From Microbacterium sp. 3J1 (GTDB lineage Bacteria > Actinomycetota > Actinomycetes > Actinomycetales > Microbacteriaceae): a stretch of 64,000 nucleotides of DNA. Shown here in pieces: positions 56,631 through 64,000 of this stretch (position 1 is the stretch's first letter; the number at the start of each line of letters is the position of its first letter). Position numbers and translations under genes: made by a program. The stretch lies in the NCBI RefSeq assembly GCF_001049495.1, contig NZ_CDWI01000014.1, positions 1-64,000 on the forward strand, given 5' to 3'. Under the pieces are notes generated by a model that ran no database searches, was not told where the DNA came from, and saw nothing but the letters and a program-made list of their open reading frames with translations.

Positions 56631-58475
56631 ATGAGCACATCCGTCGTCCTCCCCCCTCTCGGCGAGAGCGTCACAGAGGGTACGGTCACCCGCTGGCTCA
56701 AGCAGGTGGGAGACACCGTCCAGGCGGATGAGGGCCTGCTCGAGATCTCGACCGACAAGGTCGACACCGAGATCCCCTCCCCTGTGACCGGGGTCATCGA
56801 GGAGATCCTCGTCGCCGAGGACGAGACCGTCGAGGTCGGCGCTCTGCTCGCCCGCATCGGCGACGGGAGCAGCCCGGCTCCGGCCGCCGACGCCCCGGCT
56901 GCGGCGGAGCCCGCAACCGAGCAGGCCGCGCCTGCCGCCGAAGAGGCCGCGCCCGCGGAGGCCGCACCCGCTGCCGAGCAGGCCGCCCCTGCCGCTGCGG
57001 AGGCACCCGCAGAAGCCGCGCCCGCACAGGCCGAGGCTCCTGCCGGCGACGCGAAGGACATCGTCCTCCCCGAACTCGGCGAGAGTGTGACCGAGGGAAC
57101 CGTCACCCGCTGGCTCAAGCAGGTCGGAGACAGCGTCGAGGTCGACGAGGCCCTCCTCGAGATTTCTACCGACAAGGTCGACACCGAGATCCCCTCGCCG
57201 GTCGCCGGCGTACTGCAGGAGATCGTCGCCGCCGAGGACGAGACCGTCGCCGTCGGTGCCGTGCTCGCTCGCGTGGGATCCGGGGCAGCCCCAGCCGCGC
57301 CCGCGGCCGAGGCACCCGCGGCCCCCGCCGAGGCACCCGCGCCCGCCGCCGAGGCACCCGCGGCACAGCCCACTCCCGCAGAGGCTCCGGAGGCGAAGGC
57401 CTCGGTCTCGGAGACTCCTGTCGACAAGCCCGCCGAGCGGCCCGCAGCGGAGGCGCCTGTCGCGGCTCCCGCCGAAGCGGCCCCTGAGCAGGCCACCGGA
57501 GGCGCGGCAGCTGCGGGCGCTCCGGCTCCCGCAGAGCAGAAGCTCGCCCTCCCGACGGAGAGCGACAACCTGTACGTGACCCCGCTCGTGCGCCGTCTGG
57601 CGTCGCAGCAGGGCGTCGACCTCGCGACCGTGTCGGGCACGGGCGTGGGCGGACGCATCCGCAAGGAGGACGTCCTCAAGGCCGCCGAGAGCGCGAAGTC
57701 GGCTCCGGCCGCCACTGCCACCCCGGCCGCTGCTGCGCCGGCTCCTCTCGAGGTCTCGCCGCTGCGCGGAACCACGCAGCCGATGTCTCGTCTGCGCAAG
57801 GTGCTCGCCAAGCGTGCGGTGGAGTCGATGCAGCAGACCGCTCAGCTCACGACGGTGGTGGAGGTGGATGTCACCGCCCTCGCGGAATACCGCGACAGCG
57901 TCAAGGCATCGTTCCTCGAGAAGACCGGCGACAAGCTGTCCTTCCTGCCGTTCTTCGCTCTCGCTGCGGCCGAGGCTCTGCGCGCCTACCCGATCGTGAA
58001 CGCCACGGTCGACGGCGAGCAGATCGTCTACCCGGCGTCCGAGAACGTGTCGATCGCCGTCGACACCGAGCGTGGCCTGCTCACGCCGGTCCTGCGCGAC
58101 GCCGCATCGAAGAACATCGCGGAGATCGCGCACGAGATCGCCGACCTCGCCGCGCGGACCCGCGAGAACAAGCTGAAGCCCGATGAGCTGGCCGGCGGCA
58201 CGTTCACGCTGACCAACACCGGGTCGCGCGGCGCCCTGTTCGACACGCCCGTCGTCTTCCTGCCGCAGTCTGCGATCCTCGGAACCGGCACGGTCGTCAA
58301 GCGCCCGGGCCTCGTCAAGGTCGGCGGAGCGGACGCGATCGCCGTTCGCTCGTACGTGTACCTCGCGCTCTCGTACGACCACCGCATCATCGACGGAGCG
58401 GACGCCGCCCGGTTCCTCGGCGCCGTCAAGGCACGGCTCGAGTCGGCGCAGTTCGCCGCTCAGCTCGGAGCCTGA
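56631..58475 (+). CDS. sucB: 2-oxo acid dehydrogenase E2 with two lipoyl domains (succinyltransferase type), 614 aa
   Basis: Two lipoyl domains carry modified lysines K43 and K182, both in [12 protein letters not shown]. Ala/Pro-rich linkers follow, then the peripheral-subunit-binding domain (about 303-345, [17 protein letters not shown]) and a catalytic acyltransferase core ending [15 protein letters not shown] (His584). Actinobacterial sucB genes beside lpd usually serve oxoglutarate or pyruvate dehydrogenase; no E1 gene is adjacent. A strong GAAGGAG site lies before the ATG. Confidence 0.93.
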   Translation: MSTSVVLPPLGESVTEGTVTRWLKQVGDTVQADEGLLEISTDKVDTEIPSPVTGVIEEILVAEDETVEVGALLARIGDGSSPAPAADAPAAAEPATEQAAPAAEEAAPAEAAPAAEQAAPAAAEAPAEAAPAQAEAPAGDAKDIVLPELGESVTEGTVTRWLKQVGDSVEVDEALLEISTDKVDTEIPSPVAGVLQEIVAAEDETVAVGAVLARVGSGAAPAAPAAEAPAAPAEAPAPAAEAPAAQPTPAEAPEAKASVSETPVDKPAERPAAEAPVAAPAEAAPEQATGGAAAAGAPAPAEQKLALPTESDNLYVTPLVRRLASQQGVDLATVSGTGVGGRIRKEDVLKAAESAKSAPAATATPAAAAPAPLEVSPLRGTTQPMSRLRKVLAKRAVESMQQTAQLTTVVEVDVTALAEYRDSVKASFLEKTGDKLSFLPFFALAAAEALRAYPIVNATVDGEQIVYPASENVSIAVDTERGLLTPVLRDAASKNIAEIAHEIADLAARTRENKLKPDELAGGTFTLTNTGSRGALFDTPVVFLPQSAILGTGTVVKRPGLVKVGGADAIAVRSYVYLALSYDHRIIDGADAARFLGAVKARLESAQFAAQLGA

Positions 58476-58483
58476 CACCCGCA

Positions 58484-59971
58484 TCATCCTGGCTGGTCCG
58501 CGACGTCGTAGGCGTCGCGGACCAGCCATTTCTCTGCCACCCGCACGAGGACCAGCATCCGCTCGGCCACGGGCCCCGCGTCGACCGGCGGCGTGGACGC
58601 GCGGATGACCGCGACATCGCCGTACTCGTCGACGAGCGTGAGCTCGACCGCCCCCTCGTCGAGCTCGGCGCCACCCAGCAGGTCGACGATGCCCGAGGAT
58701 CCGGCTGCCACCGCATCCTCGCACGCGGCGTCTCCCCGTACCGCGCATTCCCTGATCGTCGCGAGCAGAGTCCTGCCCGCAGCGACCGGATCGCTCACCG
58801 CGTCCATCCCCCGGTCGCCGGGCGGGGTCTGACGGGGCGTCTCGCGACCTGCCTCGACATCGGTCGGTTCGTCCTGCCTCCGGGGTTGCTCTGTGCGCTC
58901 TTCCGCCTGACTCGGCGGCTCCTCGCGATGACCCGACTCGCCGGTCGCTCCCCCGGGCCACATCAGGCCTGCGCCGAGGACGACCACGGCCGTCGCGCCC
59001 GCCACGAGGAGGCGTCGTGGTCGGCGGAAGGGCGCCCCCACCGCGCCCTCCCTGCTCGTCACCGACCCGTCGCCGACGCCTCGACTGTTCGGCTCGGAAT
59101 GCGGTTCTCGGTGCGTGGGACGCAGCGAGAACCGCCACTCCGAGAGGCGCTGCCGCGTCGTCCGCATCCCTCGGGTGGCCGCCATGTACACGCCGCGGAG
59201 AACGCCGTCCACTGAACCGCTCGTATCCGGTTCCGGCGACGAGCGTCGAGCGCGGCGGGTCTCGGTCGGCGCGTCGCGGAGGGCGCGGACCATCTCGATG
59301 TCCCGCACGCGAGCCGGCGCGTGCGTCTCGCGGTTCACCGCGCGCGGCGCGGCGATCGCGAACAGCTCGGCCTCCCACAGCTCGAGCTGCCGCCGTGGCA
59401 CGCCCGGTCGTGTCTCCCCCGCCCGGAGACCGTCGCGGATCGCGGCGAGGAGACGACTCAACGCCCTGTCGCTGCAATCCCGGTGCAGCCGATCGACGAT
59501 GAGAGCGCTGCTCTCGCGGGCGACGCCGCCCCTGCCGATGACGAACATCGGGCGGCCGTCCTCGGTGAGCCACCAGTCGCCGTCGACCAGGCCGGCGCCG
59601 TCGCTCGCGCTCAGCTCGTCGAGTGCGCGCAGCATGCTCCCCACGAGCGTGCTGACCTCGCCCGCCGCGAATGCGAGGCCGTCGGCCTGGCGGCGCCCGA
59701 GGAACACCGAGAGTCGCTCCGTGCACCACGGAAGAAGCACATCGTGCCCGTCGTGTCGACGCACGAGATCGAGAGGACCGGCCACGTGCTCGTCGCCGGC
59801 GTGCTCCCACCCGCCCCACCCGCTGATCGCATCGGCGTCCGTCAGCACGACCACCGACCCGCGATCGGTGACGAGAGAGCCTCCGTAGGGTCCTTCGTCG
59901 AGGTCCAGCACCCTGATGACCCGGTGCACCCCGGGCATCAGCGCACCGCGCGACTCTTCACTCCCTGTCAT
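58484..59971 (-). CDS. unknown single-pass membrane protein with a kinase-like cytoplasmic domain, 495 aa
   Basis: I do not recognise the family. Residues 1 to about 180 loosely follow the order of a protein kinase fold, with LRALDELSASDGAGLVDGDW and LTEDGRPMFVIGRGG where the catalytic and DFG loops would be, but catalytic Asp, Asn and Lys are not evident; this would be a pseudokinase. A basic linker precedes one membrane helix (about 325-345, LLVAGATAVVVLGAGLMW). A Pro/Glu/Arg-rich segment then leads to an outside domain with two Cys (ECAVRGDAACEDAV) and an Asp-rich end. ATG 59971 is chosen; 59989 and 59938 are alternatives. It is convergent with sucB, 8 bases apart. Confidence 0.72.
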   Translation of the reverse strand: MTGSEESRGALMPGVHRVIRVLDLDEGPYGGSLVTDRGSVVVLTDADAISGWGGWEHAGDEHVAGPLDLVRRHDGHDVLLPWCTERLSVFLGRRQADGLAFAAGEVSTLVGSMLRALDELSASDGAGLVDGDWWLTEDGRPMFVIGRGGVARESSALIVDRLHRDCSDRALSRLLAAIRDGLRAGETRPGVPRRQLELWEAELFAIAAPRAVNRETHAPARVRDIEMVRALRDAPTETRRARRSSPEPDTSGSVDGVLRGVYMAATRGMRTTRQRLSEWRFSLRPTHREPHSEPNSRGVGDGSVTSREGAVGAPFRRPRRLLVAGATAVVVLGAGLMWPGGATGESGHREEPPSQAEERTEQPRRQDEPTDVEAGRETPRQTPPGDRGMDAVSDPVAAGRTLLATIRECAVRGDAACEDAVAAGSSGIVDLLGGAELDEGAVELTLVDEYGDVAVIRASTPPVDAGPVAERMLVLVRVAEKWLVRDAYDVADQPG

Positions 59972-59984
59972 GCCCCCATGACAG
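59965..59984. promoter_or_regulatory. perfect inverted repeat covering the start codon of the membrane-protein gene
   Basis: CTGTCATG-CCCC-CATGACAG has 8-bp arms and spans the ATG at 59971. It could be an operator or an mRNA hairpin that hides the start. Confidence 0.5.
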
Positions 59985-60119
59985 CGCATGGGCTCACACG
60001 ACCGGGACGAATTCGGCCTCTGTGGACGCATCAGTGCCGATTCGCACACGGTGCAGGAGAAGTGACGCGACGCGGATCCGCCCCGCGCGAACGGCGTCAT
60101 GCCGCGCTCCTGCAGCCGG

Positions 60120-60125
60120 TATTCT
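60120..60125 (+). promoter_or_regulatory. -10 element TATTCT of a leaderless promoter (DUF4191 gene)
   Basis: TATTCT, TATGTC, then ATG at 60132. Confidence 0.6.
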
Positions 60126-60131
60126 TATGTC

Positions 60132-60836
60132 ATGGCAAAGCCCGCACCCGAGAAGCGCCCCGGGTTCTTCTCCCAGATCAAGTCGCTCTTCCGGTTCACC
60201 CGAGAGGTCTATCCCTGGCTGCCCTGGGCGCAGATCGCCCTTCTGGTGGTCGGCGTGCTCATCGGGCTCATCGTGGGCTACCTGATCCCTCCGTTCCAGG
60301 TGTGGACGCTCATCCTCTGGGGCATCTCCGGCCTCATGCTCGGTCTGCTCGGTGCCATGTTCCTCATGACCCGCCTGTCGACCTCCGCGATGTACCAGAA
60401 GATCGACGGCATGGCCGGTGCCACCGGACACGTTCTCAGCACCAGCCTCGGGCGCAACTGGCAGGCGTCCGAGACGCCCGTGGGCATCAACCCGAAGACG
60501 CAGGACGCGGTGTACCGCACGGTGGGTCGCGGCGGCGTGGTCGTCGTCGGCGAAGGCTCGCGCGGTCGCCTGACCCGTCTCGTCAACGACGAGCGCAGCA
60601 AGGCCGCCCGTGTGGCCCACGGCGTGCCGGTGACCGTGCTCTACGTCGGCCACGGCGAGGATGACGTCGCGATCGCGGACCTCGCGAAGACCATCAAGAA
60701 GCTCCCGAAGGCGATCGACAAGGCCACCATGGGCGCGGTGATCCGCCGCATCGACTCGGTCTCCCAGTCGCTGTCGTCGCTCCCGATCCCGAAGGGCATC
60801 GACCCGACGAAGGTCCGCGCGCAGCGCCCGCGCTGA
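60132..60836 (+). CDS. DUF4191 membrane protein, 234 aa
   Basis: Two membrane helices (about 33-80) are followed by a cytoplasmic domain with TGHVLSTSLGRNW, DAVYRTVGRGGVVVVGEG and LTRLVNDERSKAARV. The family is actinobacterial, usually between lipA and an RDD gene near glnA. Function unknown. The ATG is leaderless. Confidence 0.9.
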   Translation: MAKPAPEKRPGFFSQIKSLFRFTREVYPWLPWAQIALLVVGVLIGLIVGYLIPPFQVWTLILWGISGLMLGLLGAMFLMTRLSTSAMYQKIDGMAGATGHVLSTSLGRNWQASETPVGINPKTQDAVYRTVGRGGVVVVGEGSRGRLTRLVNDERSKAARVAHGVPVTVLYVGHGEDDVAIADLAKTIKKLPKAIDKATMGAVIRRIDSVSQSLSSLPIPKGIDPTKVRAQRPR

Positions 60837-60858
60837 TCTGCCGGTCCCACACGCACGA

Positions 60859-60893
60859 AAGCGCGGCCGTCCTCCTCGGAGGGCGGCCGCGCT
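60859..60893. terminator. bidirectional hairpin between DUF4191 and rimK genes
   Basis: AAGCGCGGCC/GGCCGCGCTT flank an inner CCTCC/GGAGG stem in the 64-bp convergent gap. Confidence 0.7.
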
Positions 60894-60900
60894 TCGTCGC

Positions 60901-62088
60901 TCACTCCGAGAGCGGCTGACGCGGAAGCCGGCGCACCTTTGCCCGGCGCCGTCGACGTTCCGGCACCATCGAGCGCATCTCGTCGAGCTTGCCGAAGCAG
61001 AAGAGCCGATCGTCGGCCTCGAGCACGACGTGTTTCCGCGGGTTCGGGATGACGGAGACGCCGCGGTGGAGGGTGAGCACCGTGATGTCCCGCTCCCACA
61101 GACCCGCCTCGCCGAGTGTCTTGCCGACGAGGTCGACGGCACCGTGGACCATGAGCTCGGCGACGCCGTAGCCGGTCGAGACGGTGAGACGCTGGCGGAC
61201 GTCGATCTCGGGGAACGCCACCTGGCCCGCGATGTAGTCGATGATCGCCCCGGCGACATCGAGCTTGGTGGCCGTCTCGATGCCCTGCAGGCCCGGAGAC
61301 GAGTTCACCTCCATGACGAGCGGTCCGTCATCGCCTTCGAGCATGTCGACTCCGGCCACGCGCAAGCCCATGATCTGCGCGGAGCGCACGGCTGCGCGCT
61401 CATACACCGGGTCCAGCTCGATGGCCTCGACCGAGCCACCCCGGTGCACGTTCGAGCGGAACTCGTCGCCGGCTGCGGAGCGCCGCATCGCCGCGACGAC
61501 CCGGTCGCCGACCACCAGGGCACGGATGTCGCGTCCGCGGCTCTCCGAGATGAACTTCTGGATCAGCACGTTCTGCTTGGTCGAGTGGAGCGTCTCGATG
61601 ATGGCTTCCGCGACCTTCACCTGCGGAGCGAGGATCACCCCGATACCCTGCGTGCCCTCGAGGAGCTTGATGACGACGGGTGCGCCCCCCACCCTCTCGA
61701 TCGCTGGGCGCACATCGGCCCGGTTGCGGACGAATGCCGTGGGAGGCATGGCGATGTTGTGCCGTGACAGGATCTGGTTCGCCCGCAGCTTGTCGCGCGC
61801 GCTGGAGATGCCGTTGGCGGTGTTGGGCGTGTAGACGTCCATCTGCTCGAACTGGCGGACGACCGCGGTGCCGAAGTAGGTGATCGAGTTCCCGATGCGC
61901 GGCAGGATCGCGTCATAGTCGCTGAGCTGGCGACCTCGGTAGTGCAGATCCGGATCCGGTGAGGTGAGATCGATCGCGAATCTCAGGGTGTTGAGGACCT
62001 TAACGTTATGACCGCGCTGGAGCGCAGCCGCGCGCAGTCGCTGGGTGGAGTACGCCTGCGGCGCACGGGAGAGCACTGCGATCTTCAC
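60901..62088 (-). CDS. rimK: RimK-family ATP-grasp glutamate ligase with C-terminal TrkA-C-like domain, 395 aa
   Basis: Residues 1-285 are a RimK ATP-grasp ligase: RDKLRANQILSRHNI, VVIKLLEGTQGIGVILA, SRGRDIRALVVGDRVVAAM and LVMEVNSSPGLQGIE. Residues about 300-380 form a TrkA-C/RCK-C-like domain (LGEAGLWERDITVLTLHRG, then VLEADDRLFCFG), which usually binds small ligands. E. coli RimK adds glutamates to ribosomal protein S6 and lacks this extension. The GTG at 62088 follows AGGAA. The partner retropepsin gene is divergent, 26 bases away. Confidence 0.9.
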   Translation of the reverse strand: MKIAVLSRAPQAYSTQRLRAAALQRGHNVKVLNTLRFAIDLTSPDPDLHYRGRQLSDYDAILPRIGNSITYFGTAVVRQFEQMDVYTPNTANGISSARDKLRANQILSRHNIAMPPTAFVRNRADVRPAIERVGGAPVVIKLLEGTQGIGVILAPQVKVAEAIIETLHSTKQNVLIQKFISESRGRDIRALVVGDRVVAAMRRSAAGDEFRSNVHRGGSVEAIELDPVYERAAVRSAQIMGLRVAGVDMLEGDDGPLVMEVNSSPGLQGIETATKLDVAGAIIDYIAGQVAFPEIDVRQRLTVSTGYGVAELMVHGAVDLVGKTLGEAGLWERDITVLTLHRGVSVIPNPRKHVVLEADDRLFCFGKLDEMRSMVPERRRRRAKVRRLPRQPLSE

Positions 62089-62114
62089 GAAGGAATTCCT
62101 GCCAGGATGGTCGG

Positions 62115-62594
62115 GTGAACAAGACATCCCATTCAAACACTCTTATCGGGTGGCGAGAATGGGTGAGCCTGCCCGATCTCGGCGTCGATTGGCTCAAGGC
62201 CAAGATCGACACGGGAGCGCGCACGTCGTCGCTGCACGCGTTCGACATCCACGAGTTCGAGCGTGACGGCGTGTCGTGGGTGCGGTTCCGGGTCAAGCCC
62301 TGGCAGCACAGCCAGGAGGACGCCGTGGACGTGGAATCCCCCGTGCACGACCGCCGCGCGGTGCGCAGTTCGTCGGGTCACGCACAGGAGCGGTTCGTCG
62401 TAGAGATGCTGATCCGCCTGCACGATCGGGAAGTGCTCGCCGAGGTCACCCTCAGCAATCGGGACGAGATGGGCTTCAGGATGCTGATCGGGCGCGAGGC
62501 CCTTCGGCAGGGCTATGTCGTGGATCCCGCACGGTCGTTCGTCGGCGGGCGCGCCCCGCGCGAGACGAGACGCCGCAACCGCGGCCGCGACTGA
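62115..62594 (+). CDS. RimB-like retropepsin (ATP-dependent zinc protease family), 159 aa
   Basis: The aspartic-protease motif AKIDTGARTSSLHA (Asp32) and GFRMLIGREAL match the PF05618 family. In Pseudomonas RimB, a retropepsin, trims polyglutamate added by RimK. Pairing with RimK supports that. A Shine-Dalgarno AGGA precedes the GTG; CAGGAT six bases upstream may also be a -10 element. Convergent with RDD, 4 bases apart. Confidence 0.88.
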   Translation: MNKTSHSNTLIGWREWVSLPDLGVDWLKAKIDTGARTSSLHAFDIHEFERDGVSWVRFRVKPWQHSQEDAVDVESPVHDRRAVRSSSGHAQERFVVEMLIRLHDREVLAEVTLSNRDEMGFRMLIGREALRQGYVVDPARSFVGGRAPRETRRRNRGRD

Positions 62595-62598
62595 GCCG

Positions 62599-63027
62599 TC
62601 AGGCGCGGATCAGCGCCAGCCCCGTGAGCTTGTCGTGGATGCCGCGCTGATCCGAGTCCCAGATCACCGCGGGAATGACCACCACGATGAGGAGCGTCCG
62701 GACGACGGGACGCCAGAGCCCCACCCAGCCACCGCCCAGGTGGATGACGCGCATGCCGAGGATTCGATGACCGGGGCTGCCCCCCGCCGTCGGGATGAAG
62801 ACGATCTGCAGCAGCGCGAAGACGGCCATCGGCCCGAACATCGTGAGCCCCGCCTCTGACGGCAGCGCGAACTGGTCGTAGCCGAGGAAGGCCGTCGCGA
62901 TTATCGTCGCCGCCAGGTAGTCGATGACGAGTGCCCCGATGCGACGCCCGGGACGGGCGATGCTGCCGGTCCCGGTTCGCGGCATTCCGAGTCTTTCACC
63001 GGGGTACGTGTTCACAGCATCCGTCAC
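62599..63027 (-). CDS. RDD family membrane protein, 142 aa
   Basis: Opens with PGRRIGALVIDYLAATII, the RDD signature with Arg-Arg and Asp, followed by a second helix, GGSPGHRILGMRVIHL and a third helix. Some RDD proteins are sodium/proton antiporters; most are unassigned. It neighbours glnA across actinobacteria. The GTG start is leaderless. Confidence 0.9.
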   Translation of the reverse strand: MTDAVNTYPGERLGMPRTGTGSIARPGRRIGALVIDYLAATIIATAFLGYDQFALPSEAGLTMFGPMAVFALLQIVFIPTAGGSPGHRILGMRVIHLGGGWVGLWRPVVRTLLIVVVIPAVIWDSDQRGIHDKLTGLALIRA

Positions 63028-63033
63028 GCATCC

Positions 63034-63039
63034 AGCCTA
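63034..63039 (-). promoter_or_regulatory. -10 element TAGGCT of a leaderless promoter (RDD gene)
   Basis: Minus strand TAGGCT, GGATGC, then GTG at 63027. Confidence 0.6.
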
Positions 63040-63046
63040 CCGGCGC

Positions 63047-63084
63047 GTAACATGCCGGAAACAAAGCGGATACCCCCGGGTAAC
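63047..63084 (+). promoter_or_regulatory. GlnR-type box upstream of glnA
   Basis: GTAAC, GAAAC, GATAC and GTAAC are each separated by exactly six bases, fitting gTnAC-n6-GaAAC-n6-GtnAC-n6. The last half-site ends about 59 bases before the glnA ATG. Confidence 0.75.
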
Positions 63085-63143
63085 GCCCCGCACGTACTGT
63101 GCAGAATGGCCGTAAGCCATCGATCCGCAATCCAGGAGTCGTA

Positions 63144-64000
63144 ATGTTCAAAGATTCGTCCGAGGTGCTCGCCTACATCAAGGAGAACGACGTCAAGTTC
63201 CTTGACATCCGATTCACCGATCTCCCGGGTGTGCAGCAGCACTTCAACATCCCCGCGGCCACGGTCGACGAGGACTTCTTCACGGACGGTCAGCTGTTCG
63301 ACGGCTCCTCGATCCGCGGCTTCGCCAGCATCCACGAGTCCGACATGCAGCTCATCCCCGACGTGACGACGGCCTACATGGACCCGTTCCGCGAGGCGAG
63401 CACGCTGGTCATGATCTTCGACATCTACAACCCGCGCACCGGCGAGATCTACTCGAAGGACCCCCGCCAGGTCGCCAAGAAGGCGGAGAAGTACCTCGCC
63501 TCCACGGGTATCGCTGACACCGCGTTCTTCGCCCCCGAAGCCGAGTTCTACATCTTCGACGACGTGCGCTACTCGGTCACCGCGGGCGAGAGCTTCTACA
63601 AGGTCGACTCCGAGGAGGCCGCGTGGAACACCGGTCGCGAGGAGGAGGGCGGGAACCTCGCCAACAAGACCCCGTACAAGGGCGGCTACTTCCCCGTGAG
63701 CCCGGTCGACAAGACCGCCGACCTGCGCGACGACATCACGCTCAAGCTGATCGACGCCGGCTTCATCCTCGAGCGCTCGCACCACGAGGTGGGCACCGCG
63801 GGCCAGCAGGAGATCAACTACCGCTTCGACACCATGGTGCACTCGGCGGACGACATCCTGAAGTTCAAGTACATCGTCAAGAACACCGCCGAGCAGTGGG
63901 GCAAGGTCGCGACCTTCATGCCGAAGCCGCTCTACGGCGACAACGGCTCGGGCATGCACACCCATCAGTCTCTGTGGAACGACGGCAAGCCGCTCTTCTA
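63144..64000 (+). CDS. glnA: glutamine synthetase type I, 5' part (about 285 codons)
   Basis: Ammonia assimilation enzyme making glutamine from glutamate, ATP and ammonium. The N-terminal beta-grasp (DSSEVLAYIKENDVKFLDIRF) and GQLFDGSSIRGFASIHESDM are followed by catalytic FAPEAEFYIFDDV, HHEVGTAGQQEINYRF and NGSGMHTHQSL. The adenylylation tyrosine and C-terminus lie outside the window. CCAGGAG stands six bases from the ATG. It is divergent from the RDD gene. Confidence 0.97.
   Translation, partial: MFKDSSEVLAYIKENDVKFLDIRFTDLPGVQQHFNIPAATVDEDFFTDGQLFDGSSIRGFASIHESDMQLIPDVTTAYMDPFREASTLVMIFDIYNPRTGEIYSKDPRQVAKKAEKYLASTGIADTAFFAPEAEFYIFDDVRYSVTAGESFYKVDSEEAAWNTGREEEGGNLANKTPYKGGYFPVSPVDKTADLRDDITLKLIDAGFILERSHHEVGTAGQQEINYRFDTMVHSADDILKFKYIVKNTAEQWGKVATFMPKPLYGDNGSGMHTHQSLWNDGKPLF

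Noticed and set aside
56625..59819. Open frame of about 1060 codons on the minus strand spanning sucB
   Set aside because: Shadow of sucB, and it overlaps the better supported membrane-protein frame.

Overview
The window is high-GC actinobacterial chromosome. Gene content and order match the family Microbacteriaceae, most likely Microbacterium: DUF3000-RNase D-thiolase-fadB, acnA-DUF3159-DUF3710-dut-DUF3093-DUF4193-sepH, parC/parE with a DUF7455 gene, rpoD, pepA-lpd-sucB, DUF4191, RDD and glnA. The genus is an inference from family and neighbourhood resemblance, not from a search. I see no transposase, integrase, prophage or CRISPR array.

Layout. Bases 1-10301 (minus) are one giant secreted protein gene with about 25 tandem DUF11-type repeats. 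It runs off the left edge without a stop codon. Bases 10.5-11.5 kb hold a small lipoprotein gene and four tRNA genes: Val-GAC, Cys and Gly on minus, Val-CAC on plus. Bases 11.7-19 kb are small or housekeeping genes: a GIY-YIG-like protein, an SPW membrane protein, a Pr6Pr-type membrane protein, an orphan PemK/MazF-like protein, the ammonium transporter, a ZapE-type ATPase, rhodanese plus SufE, and a membrane-anchored hydrolase. Bases 19-24.2 kb carry DUF3000, RNase D and the two fatty-acid beta-oxidation genes. Bases 24.3-30.5 kb form a lipid and glycerol cluster: GMC oxidoreductase, lipid kinase and alkyl-DHAP-synthase-like flavoprotein on minus, with TetR and GlpD on plus. Bases 30.6-47.5 kb are core genes: SPFH, dxs, acnA, three small DUF genes with dut, sepH, a phosphodiesterase, topoisomerase IV subunits and an arginase-family enzyme. 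Bases 47.6-51.2 kb contain an overlapping pair of alanine-racemase-like genes, an ATP-grasp ligase and a CofE-like ligase. Bases 51.2-64 kb carry rpoD, PAC2, pepA, lpd, sucB, an unknown membrane protein, DUF4191, a RimK/RimB pair, RDD and the start of glnA.

The strongest candidate for an undescribed system is the overlapping alanine racemase pair at 47638-49382. One protein keeps the PLP lysine and the whole barrel but has lost the catalytic tyrosine segment. Its partner has lost the lysine and most of the barrel but keeps the tyrosine and Met-Asp motifs. In ordinary alanine racemases these two parts come from opposite subunits of the homodimer, so the pair reads as an obligate heterodimer.

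Regulation visible in the DNA includes a four-half-site GlnR-type box before glnA and a weaker one before amt, a 24-bp palindrome before acnA, and a recurring arrangement of a TAnnnT -10 element followed by exactly six bases and then ATG or GTG. That arrangement occurs at nine genes and indicates leaderless transcripts.
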